A stretch of 64,000 nucleotides of DNA from Saprospiraceae bacterium (GTDB taxonomy: Bacteria > Bacteroidota > Bacteroidia > Chitinophagales > Saprospiraceae). This document shows, in pieces, positions 26,358 through 35,400 of the stretch. The translations under genes and the position numbers were made by a program. The stretch lies in contig JAHDGJ010000002.1 in the NCBI GenBank assembly GCA_020627705.1, forward strand, positions 208,579 through 272,578, in the 5' to 3' direction. Position 1 is the first letter of the stretch; every line of letters begins with the position of its first letter. The notes below the pieces were generated by a model. It did no database searches, was not told the DNA's origin, and worked only from the letters and a program-made list of their open reading frames with translations.

Positions 26358-27209
26358 ATGGGACATTCCATTCTTGAGCTGCAATCTATTGCTTCTCAAA
26401 TTCGAAGAGATATATTAAGACAAGTCCATCTTTGTAGTAGTGGCCACCCAGGCGGCTCGCTGGGATGTGCGGATTTTTTTACCGCCTTATACTTTGAGAT
26501 CATGAATCATGATCGTGCGTTTAATATGTCCGGCGAAAATGAAGATCTATTTGTATTATCCAATGGTCATATTTCTCCTGTTTATTACAGCGCTTTGGCA
26601 CGAAGTGGTTACTTCGATGTGGACGAATTATCAACCTTTCGAAAAATAAATTCTAGGCTACAAGGACACCCTACAACGCATGAAAAACTTCCAGGAGTTA
26701 GGATTGCATCGGGTTCATTAGGTCAAGGCTTATCAGTAGCGGTGGGTATGGCTCTTGGAAAAAAACTAAACAACGATCCGGGCATTATTTATACGTTAAC
26801 CGGCGACGGAGAATTACAAGAAGGTCAGATTTGGGAAGCCATGATGTTTGCTCCACACAATAAAGTAGATAATCTGATTCTTACCGTGGATTGGAATGGA
26901 AGACAAATTGATGGTGATACCAAAGATGTTTTGGATCTAGGAGACTTAGAAGCTAAGTTTGTTTCTTTTGGTTGGGATGTCATGCATATGGAGGGCAATG
27001 AAATGTCTGCTGTGGTTGATGGATTAAATATGGCTAAGTCTAAGTGTGGTCAAGGAAAACCAATAGCTATTTTGATGAAAACAGAAATGGGCTACCCAAT
27101 TGATTTTATGGTGGGTACACACAAATGGCATGGAGTAGCACCAAACGACGAACAATTACAAAGCGCATTAAATCAATTAGAAGAGACCTTAGGGGATTTC
27201 AAAATATAA
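26358..27209 (+). CDS. Transketolase, N-terminal subunit
   Basis: A 283-residue thiamine-diphosphate-binding subunit of a split transketolase. It has CSSGHPGGSLG near residue 28 and the ThDP/Mg motif GDGELQEGQIWEA followed by the Asn of DWNGRQ. With the downstream subunit it would carry out transketolase reactions of the pentose phosphate pathway, although split enzymes of this type sometimes serve other ketol transfers. The partner starts directly after its stop. Confidence 0.93.
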   Translation: MGHSILELQSIASQIRRDILRQVHLCSSGHPGGSLGCADFFTALYFEIMNHDRAFNMSGENEDLFVLSNGHISPVYYSALARSGYFDVDELSTFRKINSRLQGHPTTHEKLPGVRIASGSLGQGLSVAVGMALGKKLNNDPGIIYTLTGDGELQEGQIWEAMMFAPHNKVDNLILTVDWNGRQIDGDTKDVLDLGDLEAKFVSFGWDVMHMEGNEMSAVVDGLNMAKSKCGQGKPIAILMKTEMGYPIDFMVGTHKWHGVAPNDEQLQSALNQLEETLGDFKI

Positions 27210-28166
27210 ATGATGTTAGAACAGTATCAAGTAACGGGAAAAAAAGCAACGCGAAATGGATTTGGTGACGGGATGACAGAGTTGGGACGTACCAATGACC
27301 AAGTTGTAGCTTTATGCGCAGATTTAGTGGGATCGTTGAAAATTCAAGAATTTATTAAAGAGAACCCTTCACGATTTATTCAAGCTGGAATTGCTGAAGC
27401 AAATATGATGGGAATATCTGCAGGCTTGGCAACGGTAGGTAAAATCCCATTTGCTACAACATTTGCCAATTTTGCAACGGGTAGGGTATACGATCAAATT
27501 AGACAGTCCATTGCTTATTCTGATAAAAATGTCAAAATATGTGCTTCGCATGCTGGCTTAACCTTAGGGGAAGATGGAGCTACGCATCAAATACTAGAAG
27601 ATATAGGATTGATGAAAATGCTGCCACACATGACCGTTATTAATCCTTGTGATTATAATCAAACCAAAGAGGCAACCATTGCCATAGCAGATCATCATGG
27701 ACCGGTATATCTTAGATTTGGAAGACCGGGATGGCCCATTTTTATGCCTGAGGGTAAGTTTGAGATTGGAAAGGCCATAGTGATGAAGGAAGGAAATGAT
27801 GTTAGCATCTTTGCTACTGGACACTTGGTTTATAATGCCTTGGAGGCTACCAAAGTCTTGGAAGCTGAAGGCATTTCAGTAGAATTAATAAATATTCATA
27901 CCATCAAACCTTTGGATGAAGAAGCAATTTTGAAATCCATTTCAAAAACTCGTTGTGCGGTAAGCTGTGAAGAACATCAAAGAAATGGAGGACTAGGAGA
28001 CTCTATTGCGCAAGTCTGTGTTATGGACCAACCTATACCATTAGAATATGTTGCTGTAAATGATTCCTTTGGAGAATCAGGAACTCCGGCTCAACTTTTA
28101 GAAAAATATGGATTGGGGGTAGGAGATATTGTAAATGCTGCAAAACGCGCCTTAAAACGAAAATGA
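27210..28166 (+). CDS. Transketolase, C-terminal subunit
   Basis: A 318-residue partner of the preceding subunit. It contains the pyrimidine-binding domain (AGIAEANMMGISAGLA with the catalytic Glu, SHAGLTLGEDGATHQ) and the C-terminal transketolase domain (VELINIHTIKPLDEEAI). The gene starts at ATGATG directly after the upstream stop, so the two subunits are co-translated in equal amounts. It converges with the L,D-transpeptidase gene, 2 bases away, with no terminator hairpin visible. Confidence 0.93.
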   Translation: MMLEQYQVTGKKATRNGFGDGMTELGRTNDQVVALCADLVGSLKIQEFIKENPSRFIQAGIAEANMMGISAGLATVGKIPFATTFANFATGRVYDQIRQSIAYSDKNVKICASHAGLTLGEDGATHQILEDIGLMKMLPHMTVINPCDYNQTKEATIAIADHHGPVYLRFGRPGWPIFMPEGKFEIGKAIVMKEGNDVSIFATGHLVYNALEATKVLEAEGISVELINIHTIKPLDEEAILKSISKTRCAVSCEEHQRNGGLGDSIAQVCVMDQPIPLEYVAVNDSFGESGTPAQLLEKYGLGVGDIVNAAKRALKRK

Positions 28167-28168
28167 AA

Positions 28169-28867
28169 TTAGTTTAAGGATCTGAGTTTGTTTTTTAACT
28201 CGGCATATAGCTCGTTTAACCAACCAGGTCTTACTTCTGCCAATTGATTCCAATTAGCATCTATATTTTTTGACGGAAAGATCCATACGGGTATTTCGTT
28301 TTCCCTTCTTTTAGAAACCACAAAAAACAATTCTTCTATGGCTGGGTCACCTATGGCCAAGCAGCCAATGGATTTGTTTTTGCCATGAATAAAGATGTTT
28401 GTTCCTGGGAAACGTCTGCCGTCAATTTTCGCTTTATTTAAATCAAAGGCATTGGGGTAATTAATTTTCATCGATAAATAAAACGAACTGTTGGGATTGA
28501 GGTAGTCAATTTTGTAAGCACCTTCTGGAATTTGTCTATCGCCCTCTCGCAATTTAGGTCCAATTTTTCCACTAAAGGCAGTTAAAGGATATTCTTTGAA
28601 CCGCTTCCATTTTTCATTGCTTTTATATCTGAGTTCTAGTGATTTTTCTTTTTTGTAAGCGACCAATAAAATTTGAGAGGGAAGGCTATCCAAATTTTCT
28701 CTGGCTAAATAGGTGTCAAGTCTTTGAGTAACAGTTGATTCTATTTTTGAAACTATCGAATCTACTGTATGGCTTTTAGAATCTGTTGAGAATTTTTTAT
28801 AGCATAAATAAAAGATCGCAAATGTAAAAAGTCCCAAAAGGAGCCAAAGAATATAGTGCTTAACCAA
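28169..28867 (-). CDS. L,D-transpeptidase (YkuD family), membrane anchored
   Basis: A 232-residue protein with an N-terminal membrane anchor (about residues 5-22) and a YkuD domain (about 65-210). The catalytic motif is HG (His161) followed by SIGC (Cys169). It would form 3-3 cross-links in peptidoglycan or attach proteins to it, in the periplasm. The start is TTG (28867), because the frame is closed 15 codons upstream and no ATG lies between. Confidence 0.87.
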   Translation of the reverse strand: MVKHYILWLLLGLFTFAIFYLCYKKFSTDSKSHTVDSIVSKIESTVTQRLDTYLARENLDSLPSQILLVAYKKEKSLELRYKSNEKWKRFKEYPLTAFSGKIGPKLREGDRQIPEGAYKIDYLNPNSSFYLSMKINYPNAFDLNKAKIDGRRFPGTNIFIHGKNKSIGCLAIGDPAIEELFFVVSKRRENEIPVWIFPSKNIDANWNQLAEVRPGWLNELYAELKNKLRSLN

Positions 28868-29001
28868 TGGAATGAATTTGTATCAAGATAATGGTTTGTG
28901 AAACTTGGACGAAATGAACGTAAAATTTTAATTCCTCTGATAACAATTCAATTATTCTGGTACTCATTTATAGGGACTTTCAAAACAACTCATTTAAAGG
29001 A

Positions 29002-29032
29002 TTGTAGGAGCTTATCTCTATAAATAGCTTTG
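29002..29032 (+). promoter_or_regulatory. Bacteroidota-type promoter for the outer-membrane barrel gene
   Basis: TTG (29002-29004) and TAGCTTTG (29025-29032), a full match to TAnnTTTG, are 20 bases apart. The predicted transcript begins about 22 bases before the ATG at 29061. Confidence 0.6.
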
Positions 29033-29060
29033 AGTAATCAATCAAGAAAACCAAATTATT

Positions 29061-29744
29061 ATGAAACAACACTCCAGTAAACTCACAAAGGCAGATATTT
29101 TATATTTGATAAAAGCTTTTGCTTTACTTCTCCTGTTGACCTTGAGTACATTGGTTAATGGGCAATCAAAGTTTGGCGTAAAATCTGCTTATGGCATTTT
29201 TAATGCCTCACCTTCTTCTATTATGCATAGCCATGATGGACTTGTTTATTCTGAAGAGATTACTTTTATTGAAAATCAATCTTCCAGCTCTTTGGGTTTT
29301 TTCTTCGTAAAAGATTTTGATCGTCTTTTCTTTCAGTTTGATCTTCTTTATTCTCAATATGATGCTTTATATAGCATACTATTTTTTTCTGAGGAAGGGT
29401 CTTTGCCAGTATTCGCATTGGAGAAGTTTCGAAATGTTGATGTTTCTTTTTTAGCTGGATATAACTGGAAGAAATTTGACATCGGAGTTGGCCCTGTGTT
29501 TTATCGAAAAATGGAATTAGATTCTGGGTTATCTACATATGATTTTATTACGGATAAATCCACATTGCTCAATGCAGGCTTCCAGTTTTCCTTGGGTTAT
29601 ACTCTTGGACCAATTAAAGCCGAGGTCCGATGGGTAGATCTATTTTCTAAAGCAGGTGATCACATCGGTTTTGTAAATCGGCAATCTAACAAATTTAATA
29701 ATCATTTAAGTCTAGTTCAATTTCATATTGGGATAGGATTTTAA
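29061..29744 (+). CDS. Outer-membrane beta-barrel protein (PorT-like fold)
   Basis: A 227-residue protein with a signal peptide ending near VNGQ (residue 35, preceded by an extended charged n-region) and repeated amphipathic strands ending in VQFHIGIGF, a terminal aromatic typical of outer-membrane barrels. It resembles small eight-stranded barrels of the PorT/OmpA-barrel superfamily common in Bacteroidota. The function is unknown. A mini-lipoprotein gene follows 17 bases later and probably shares the transcript. Confidence 0.8.
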   Translation: MKQHSSKLTKADILYLIKAFALLLLLTLSTLVNGQSKFGVKSAYGIFNASPSSIMHSHDGLVYSEEITFIENQSSSSLGFFFVKDFDRLFFQFDLLYSQYDALYSILFFSEEGSLPVFALEKFRNVDVSFLAGYNWKKFDIGVGPVFYRKMELDSGLSTYDFITDKSTLLNAGFQFSLGYTLGPIKAEVRWVDLFSKAGDHIGFVNRQSNKFNNHLSLVQFHIGIGF

Positions 29745-29761
29745 AATTTAGCTCAACCATT

Positions 29762-29914
29762 ATGAAACAGTCCGTCAAATATTTGTTCGCCATGATCTGC
29801 ATGATCTCAATTTTTAGCTCTTGTAAAAGTGTCAAATCTGGTTGTTATGATTTTAGTCAAAACAATTTCAAAGAAAAAATCGACGTCGCAGCCAATACTG
29901 GCTATTGTGATTAA
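29762..29914 (+). CDS. Mini-lipoprotein, 50 residues
   Basis: A complete 50-codon frame with a textbook signal peptide (MKQSVKYLFAMICMISIFSS) and lipobox FSSC (Cys21). The mature peptide is only 30 residues, contains two more cysteines (Cys28, Cys49) and has a CYDFSQNNFK segment. It is followed by a terminator, which marks the end of a two-gene transcript with the barrel gene. No family is recognised. Confidence 0.7.
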   Translation: MKQSVKYLFAMICMISIFSSCKSVKSGCYDFSQNNFKEKIDVAANTGYCD

Positions 29915-29963
29915 AATAAATAGTAGTTTTTTCGTATGCTCGGTAAGTGCATGCTTTAGTGAG

Positions 29964-30000
29964 ATGCCAATGAAATCTAATTTCATTGGCATTCTTTGTT
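29964..30000 (+). terminator. Intrinsic terminator
   Basis: A perfect 13-bp stem ATGCCAATGAAAT (29964-29976) with ATTTCATTGGCAT (29980-29992), 3-base loop, followed by TCTTTGTT. It ends the barrel/mini-lipoprotein transcript. Confidence 0.75.
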
Positions 30001-30034
30001 CTTGAATTATACAAAGCATTGGTAGTTTTGTTGC

Positions 30035-30766
30035 ATGCATGGATTTATATTGGTGTTGTTGTTTTTTGCTGCCTTTGTATTGGGATCAGCCAAAGCTGGA
30101 GTTAAAGGTGTAGGGACTTTAGGGATTGCCATTTTGGCTTCATTATTTGGGGCTAAAGAATCCACAGGTGTGGTAGTTCCTATTTTATTGGTAGGTGACG
30201 TTTTAGCAGTATGGTACTACAATAGATACTGCAAACTCAAATACCTTTTCAAATTTATGCCTGCTATGATGGTCGGTATAGTGGTAGCAGTTTTGTTTGG
30301 AAAGGGAATTCCAGAAGAGCAATTCAAAATTTTAATGGGTATCATCATTCTTATTGGTGTAACGATCATGTGGTGGCGAGAAAGGCAGAGCCAGGTATCT
30401 TTTCCTAATAATTGGTTTTTTGCAGGTTCAATTGGTGTCATAGCAGGGATTACAACAATGATTGGAAATTTGGCTGGACCTTTTGTAAATATATTTTTCC
30501 TTTCTACTAGGCTCCCGAAGAATGAGTTTATTGCGACTTCTGCGTGGCTTTATCTTTTGATGAACCTTTTTAAGTTGCCTTTTCACATCTTTGTTTGGGA
30601 AACCATTAATACAAGTTCGTTGATTAAAAGCGCTTGGTTGAGTTTGGCTTTATTGGTGGGATTTGCTGCAGGTATACGCGTGGTAGGTTGGTTTAAAGAA
30701 AACAGTTATCGAAGATTCATTCTAATTATGACCGCCATTAGTGCGATACTTATTTTTGTACGGTGA
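30035..30766 (+). CDS. TauE/SafE family sulfite exporter-like membrane protein
   Basis: A 243-residue protein with seven to eight transmembrane helices and the two-fold repeat of TauE/SafE transporters; the N-terminal SAKAGVKGVGTLGI segment is the typical motif of the first repeat, and the second repeat has IGNLAGPFVNIF. Members move sulfite, sulfonates or other organosulfur anions across the inner membrane. The substrate here is unknown, and no sulfur genes are adjacent. Confidence 0.88.
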   Translation: MHGFILVLLFFAAFVLGSAKAGVKGVGTLGIAILASLFGAKESTGVVVPILLVGDVLAVWYYNRYCKLKYLFKFMPAMMVGIVVAVLFGKGIPEEQFKILMGIIILIGVTIMWWRERQSQVSFPNNWFFAGSIGVIAGITTMIGNLAGPFVNIFFLSTRLPKNEFIATSAWLYLLMNLFKLPFHIFVWETINTSSLIKSAWLSLALLVGFAAGIRVVGWFKENSYRRFILIMTAISAILIFVR

Positions 30767-30864
30767 AAAAATAATCGTGTCGAGGAAAATAAATACACAG
30801 ATCTAAAACGTTAAAGGTCAAATTATACGAATACGAGCAGAATTACTTCATCAATTTCGAAACA

Positions 30865-31065
30865 ATGAAAAAGCTAACTGTAATTCTTTTGTTCCTAGGA
30901 TTAAACCTGTTTATGTTTTCATCTTGTGCTAGACAATGCAAAGGAGGTTCTTGTCCAGCTTGGTCTAACCAATCTTTAAAGGCGAATCTTAAAATTCAAA
31001 CCCATGTCAATTTTCCTTTTTTAGATGAAATATTAGTCTCCGAAAATCAAGAAATTAAGGTCTAG
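30865..31065 (+). CDS. Mini-lipoprotein, 66 residues
   Basis: A 66-residue lipoprotein with lipobox FSSC (Cys21), followed by a cysteine cluster (CARQCKGGSC) and a short polar tail. It is preceded by a 98-base gap from the exporter gene. A short inverted repeat (TACTCCT/AGGAGTA, 31080-31096) follows but has no T-tract. The function is unknown. Confidence 0.6.
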   Translation: MKKLTVILLFLGLNLFMFSSCARQCKGGSCPAWSNQSLKANLKIQTHVNFPFLDEILVSENQEIKV

Positions 31066-31224
31066 ATAAGGCCTTGGCTTACTCCTTTAAGGAGTATTGA
31101 ATGAATAATAATTGGTGCATTTTTTGAAAGTGCATACATTGGTAAGGTAAAAGTTGATTCTAAGAAAAGCAACAGAATTTACTTTCTCGATGACAACTAC
31201 AAATGACATGTTAATTTTCATCAA

Positions 31225-32220
31225 ATGAGTCAGTTTGACTTGATTATAATTGGAGGAGGTCCCAGTGGGATAAACTGCGCTATTGAGGCTACAGCCCGTG
31301 GGTTAGATTATATCTTATTAGAAAAGGGAGTTTTAGTCAATTCGCTCTTTAATTTCCCAGCGAATATGCAATTCTTTTCTACTTCCCGAAACTTAGAGAT
31401 TGGGAGTATTCCATTTATATCTCATACCGATAAACCCACACGAAAGGAAGCTTTAGAATATTATAGAAGGCTTTATGATTTTTATCAACTCAATGTTTCA
31501 TTTAAAACGCGAGTGGATGAAGTACACAAAAAAGATGAAGCATTTGAAGTTACTACCAGTAAAGGAATATTTTATGCTAAGTATTTGGTTTGTGCTACTG
31601 GATTTTATGATCATCCAAATAAGTTAAACATTCAAGGCGAGGATCTGCCAAAAGTGAAACATTATTATGATGAAGCCCATCATTATATAGGCCAAAAAGT
31701 TGTTGTCGTTGGTGGAGCCAATTCGGCTTGTGATGTAGCTTTAGAGACATGGCAAAAAGGTGCGGAGGTTACTATGGTCATTCGCAAACCAGCGCTTTAC
31801 GACAAAGTGAAATATTGGATTTTACCAAACATTGAGAACAGGATTAAAGAGGGATCAATACAAGCTTTTTTCAATTCTAGTTTGATTTCTATTAGCGATG
31901 ATAAGGTAGATATCAAGACTCCCAAGGGAATCGTAGAAATCGAAAATGATTTTGTTTTGGCAATGACTGGCTATCGACCTGACTATGCTCTTCTTTCTGC
32001 AATGGGTGTAGAAATTTCTTCAGACCAATTTCAAACTCCAAAGCACAACGTAGAAAACTTTGAATCAAATATTCCTAATCTGTTTTTGATGGGTACTGTA
32101 TTGGGTGGACTCAAAACATCAAAGTATTTTATCGAAAATACCAGGGAACAAGCAGAAACAGTAGTTTCAACAATTTTAAAAAAAGAGTCCTCCCAATGGA
32201 AGACTCCTGATTCATGTTAA
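31225..32220 (+). CDS. ypdA: YpdA family FAD-dependent bacillithiol disulfide reductase-like protein
   Basis: A 331-residue thioredoxin-reductase-like flavoprotein. The FAD motif is GGGPSGINCAIEA (residues 10-22), followed by NSLFNFPANMQFFST, a segment typical of YpdA, and an NADPH motif GGANSACDVALE. It lacks the CxxC of thioredoxin reductase, as YpdA does. In Firmicutes YpdA reduces oxidised bacillithiol; many Bacteroidota have bacillithiol genes, so the same role is likely. The stop overlaps the convergent T9SS cargo gene by 4 bases. Confidence 0.9.
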   Translation: MSQFDLIIIGGGPSGINCAIEATARGLDYILLEKGVLVNSLFNFPANMQFFSTSRNLEIGSIPFISHTDKPTRKEALEYYRRLYDFYQLNVSFKTRVDEVHKKDEAFEVTTSKGIFYAKYLVCATGFYDHPNKLNIQGEDLPKVKHYYDEAHHYIGQKVVVVGGANSACDVALETWQKGAEVTMVIRKPALYDKVKYWILPNIENRIKEGSIQAFFNSSLISISDDKVDIKTPKGIVEIENDFVLAMTGYRPDYALLSAMGVEISSDQFQTPKHNVENFESNIPNLFLMGTVLGGLKTSKYFIENTREQAETVVSTILKKESSQWKTPDSC

Positions 32221-34127
32221 TTAGAAATTATAATTCGTTGCCTATTAGATGAGTTAGTAAGATCCAATACATAGTACATGCCATTGGGATAATTGCTTAC
32301 ATCCAGAGTGGTACTGTTCCCACTTGCAATCACTTCACCTATCGAATTAATAAGAGTGTAATTACGTATGCCTTCTATTTGTAGCATACCGCGAACTGGG
32401 TTTGGAAATACTTTTATTTTAGAATCTTTACTTTCTTTCAGAGATCTAATATGTGAATATTCATGACTTCCGTCATAGTCAATCATGTTTAAACGATAAT
32501 AATGTATGTTTTGCTCTTTTATGGGATAATATTTAAAGCTATAGGTGTCTCCACTTACTCTAGACCCTTTGCTGTTAATTTCACCAATACTCCCCCAGAC
32601 TTGATTGTCTAAACTATATTGAATATCAAAATGACTAAAGTTTAGCTCGTTCGCTGTTTCCCAGGTCAGTTGATGGTAATCACCAATACGTGTTGCCTCA
32701 AAACGAACCAACTCTACCGGGACTACTGAAGTAGCAACCCTGATTTTTACTTCATCGTCAACGTAATCATATTCAATTTCCCAAAAGTGATCTGGATTCG
32801 GTAAAAATGGAAAGCCAATAATTCCAAAATTCCCTGAAAGCTCTCCTTCGGCTTTAACAACTACAAACTCATCTCCTACAGCAGGTACGAAACCGTTGAT
32901 TAAGTCAAAATCGACGTCCATGTCATTTAAATTAATATCTGTATCGGGTTGACTCGGAGTAGCTTTAGCTCCTTCCAACATATCATGTCCAATACCAGGA
33001 CCTGCATTGCTTTCTATTTCCATGTACGCGTAGGAGGCCCCACTTCCAGAACCGAAATTGGTGGATAGATTATAAGTGATTTTTCCGGGACTAAATCCAG
33101 GAGATATAGTTCCCGATCCTTGAATTGATCCTTCAACTTGGATTGCACCAGATCCTTTGATTGTACCATTATTTGTTAGTGTGGTTGGAGCTCCTGAACT
33201 ATTCCAAATTATCCATTCTCCGTATAGTGGATTATTCGGTTTGGATAAATCTAAAGTTCCGTTATTCGTAAATGGACTGGTAATTTGAAGAGGAATTTGA
33301 CCCTGATCTCTAATTTTAATTAGACCATGATTAGAAAAGTCTGAAGAAGGAAGCCCTTGAATTCCGGATCCTGCAAATGAACCACTTATTCCTTTAATAT
33401 CTATTTCTCCGCCCGCACTATTGGTAAAATCTGCAATATTGTATATACATCTTGAGTTAAAATCTGAATCCATAGCGAAGTTTAAATTTCCTGAATTCGT
33501 AAGAGATCCGTTAAAACTAACATAAAGACACCAAGCTCCAGATCCAGTAAAATTAGCTTCTCCGTTATTTATAAATTCTGCATTGCTATTGCGGATTTGC
33601 ATTGTACGTCCTGTTACTGAATCACCATTGGTAGCATGAAAAATACCATTGTTAATAAATGAACAACCCGCGTCAATAAAAAATTTGTAGGTGGATCCCG
33701 TGGCGTAAAGTCCAGAAATAGTCAGGGTAGCACCGGAATTATTGGTAAAGGTGGAGTTAGCATTAGACGTCATATGGATTCTATTTGCCGTTATTTGACC
33801 ATCATTAGTAAGACTACTGGTACTATTGAATGTGATTACTGAATTGGCATCAGCATTACACATTAAAGTTCCATTTCCAGATACTGTTAAGGACGAGGCA
33901 TTTGAAAGTTCAAGACAATGAACTTCGGCAGCGCTCGCAATTTGCACAGCATCACCATTGTCTAAAACAGCGAGATGTGAATTATTAGGTATAACACCCA
34001 AATCCCAGTTTGATGCGTCAGACCAAGAAATTCCATCTCCAAGGCCATTCCAGGTAATGGTCGTTTGAGCAAATAAAGTCATACCTACAAGTAAAAGAAA
34101 AAGTAAAGTGTGTAAAAGTCGTTTCAT
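32217..34127 (-). CDS. Secreted beta-helix-like protein with T9SS sorting domain
   Basis: A 636-residue exported protein. Residues 1-20 are a signal peptide (MKRLLHTLLFLLLVGMTLFA). Residues about 22-390 are Asn/Thr/Ser/Gly-rich short repeats of the FTNNGTI type, which form a beta-helix like that of autotransporter adhesins, starting with TWNGLGDGISWSDASNWD. Residues about 470-560 are a fibronectin-like or LTWETANELNFSHF module frequent ahead of T9SS tails. The last 75 residues are a type A sorting domain (KVFPNPVRG... GMYYVLDL). It is probably a surface adhesin. The role is inferred. Confidence 0.85.
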   Translation of the reverse strand: MKRLLHTLLFLLLVGMTLFAQTTITWNGLGDGISWSDASNWDLGVIPNNSHLAVLDNGDAVQIASAAEVHCLELSNASSLTVSGNGTLMCNADANSVITFNSTSSLTNDGQITANRIHMTSNANSTFTNNSGATLTISGLYATGSTYKFFIDAGCSFINNGIFHATNGDSVTGRTMQIRNSNAEFINNGEANFTGSGAWCLYVSFNGSLTNSGNLNFAMDSDFNSRCIYNIADFTNSAGGEIDIKGISGSFAGSGIQGLPSSDFSNHGLIKIRDQGQIPLQITSPFTNNGTLDLSKPNNPLYGEWIIWNSSGAPTTLTNNGTIKGSGAIQVEGSIQGSGTISPGFSPGKITYNLSTNFGSGSGASYAYMEIESNAGPGIGHDMLEGAKATPSQPDTDINLNDMDVDFDLINGFVPAVGDEFVVVKAEGELSGNFGIIGFPFLPNPDHFWEIEYDYVDDEVKIRVATSVVPVELVRFEATRIGDYHQLTWETANELNFSHFDIQYSLDNQVWGSIGEINSKGSRVSGDTYSFKYYPIKEQNIHYYRLNMIDYDGSHEYSHIRSLKESKDSKIKVFPNPVRGMLQIEGIRNYTLINSIGEVIASGNSTTLDVSNYPNGMYYVLDLTNSSNRQRIIISN

Positions 34128-34232
34128 AATTAGTGTAATGATTTAAGCCACAAGGTTAATGTCTACAAATTCTAAATTCCTCACCCTAACGGGTGATTTT
34201 ATAAGCTTCGCTCTTTTTCATAATTTGTGCCT

Positions 34233-35399
34233 ATGGATGTTAAAATTCGAGTGGTACTGCTCATTTTTGTTTTGAGCATTTTGTATGTATTGAGTAAAGG
34301 TTTGGTTGACTTAGGAGATCGAGTGAGTAAAGGTTTAGAAAGCAAGGGTGCTAAAACCGATACTGCTGATAATAAAGGAATGACAGAGTCCTTAAGACTA
34401 AAAATCGCAGATGCCAATTACCTTTCAAAACTGCCTTTGGGTTGCATTCAAAACCCCTTGCCTTATAAATCTGGTATTGTAATTTCGGACTCATCTGATT
34501 TGGCAATGCCTCAAGAACATCACCCTGCATTCTACGGATGTTTTGATTGGCATTCTGCCGTACATGGCCATTGGTCTTTGGTGTTTTTGATGAAGCAATT
34601 TCCAAATTTGGAAAATCAGGACAGTATTCGAAAAGTGATCGATAAAAACTTAACCAAAGCCAACATTGCAAAAGAGATTGAATATTTTTCACTAAATAAA
34701 TATTCTAAAAGTTTTGAACGCACCTATGGATGGGCATGGTTGCTTAAACTTTCTGAAGAACTCTATACATGGGATGATCCGGACGCTAAAAGATGGTTTG
34801 AGGCGCTTGAACCATTAAACAAACTCTTATCCCAAAAGTATCAGGACTATTTGCCTAAATTGGTTTATCCTATCCGACTAGGAACGCATACCAATACCGC
34901 TTTTGGTTTGAGCTTTGCGTATGATTATGCCTCGACAGTTGGAGATTCTGCTTTGGTCAAAAGTATTTCAACAAGAGCCAAGGATTTTTATTTTAATGAT
35001 AAAGGATGCCCGTTATCTTGGGAGCCCAGTGGATACGACTTTCTTTCGCCTTGTTTGCAAGAAGTAGATATCATGCGTAAAGTACTAAGTGATAAAGAAT
35101 TTGCTTCATGGATTAATGAATTTTTACCCAGTTTTGCAGACGGCACTTTTTATATTAAACCAGCAGAAGTGTTGGATAGAAGCGATGGACATTTGGTGCA
35201 TTTGGATGGAGTGAATTTTTCCCGAGCATGGTGTTTGTATCCTATTGTGGATTCTTATCCTTATGTCGAACAAATAGCAAATGAAAATTTTAATTTTTCT
35301 ATTGATAAAATTGTTGATGGCGATTATATGGGAGAGCATTGGTTAGCTTCTTTTGCGCTCTATGCATATCAACAAAATTTAAATAATTCAAACAACTAA
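34233..35399 (+). CDS. DUF2891 family exported protein
   Basis: A 388-residue protein with an N-terminal hydrophobic signal or anchor (residues 5-22) and a DUF2891 domain marked by HPAFYGCFDWHSAVHGHW and GCPLSWEPSGYDFLSPC. The fold is an alpha-helical toroid with acidic and His residues, as in glycoside hydrolase-like families, but no activity is established. I use ATG 34233; a GTG lies two codons upstream. The gene is 1 base from the next gene, and the run 34233-40678 looks like a single transcript. Confidence 0.85.
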   Translation: MDVKIRVVLLIFVLSILYVLSKGLVDLGDRVSKGLESKGAKTDTADNKGMTESLRLKIADANYLSKLPLGCIQNPLPYKSGIVISDSSDLAMPQEHHPAFYGCFDWHSAVHGHWSLVFLMKQFPNLENQDSIRKVIDKNLTKANIAKEIEYFSLNKYSKSFERTYGWAWLLKLSEELYTWDDPDAKRWFEALEPLNKLLSQKYQDYLPKLVYPIRLGTHTNTAFGLSFAYDYASTVGDSALVKSISTRAKDFYFNDKGCPLSWEPSGYDFLSPCLQEVDIMRKVLSDKEFASWINEFLPSFADGTFYIKPAEVLDRSDGHLVHLDGVNFSRAWCLYPIVDSYPYVEQIANENFNFSIDKIVDGDYMGEHWLASFALYAYQQNLNNSNN

Positions 35400-35400
35400 T

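Noticed and set aside
31080..31096. Inverted repeat TACTCCT/AGGAGTA as terminator
   Set aside because: No T-tract follows and the stem is short; kept only as a note in the neighbouring gene entry.
34181..34200. Hairpin TCACCC/GGGTGA followed by TTTT as terminator
   Set aside because: It lies between divergent genes where no transcript needs to end, and the stem has only six pairs. It may be an operator but no evidence supports this.
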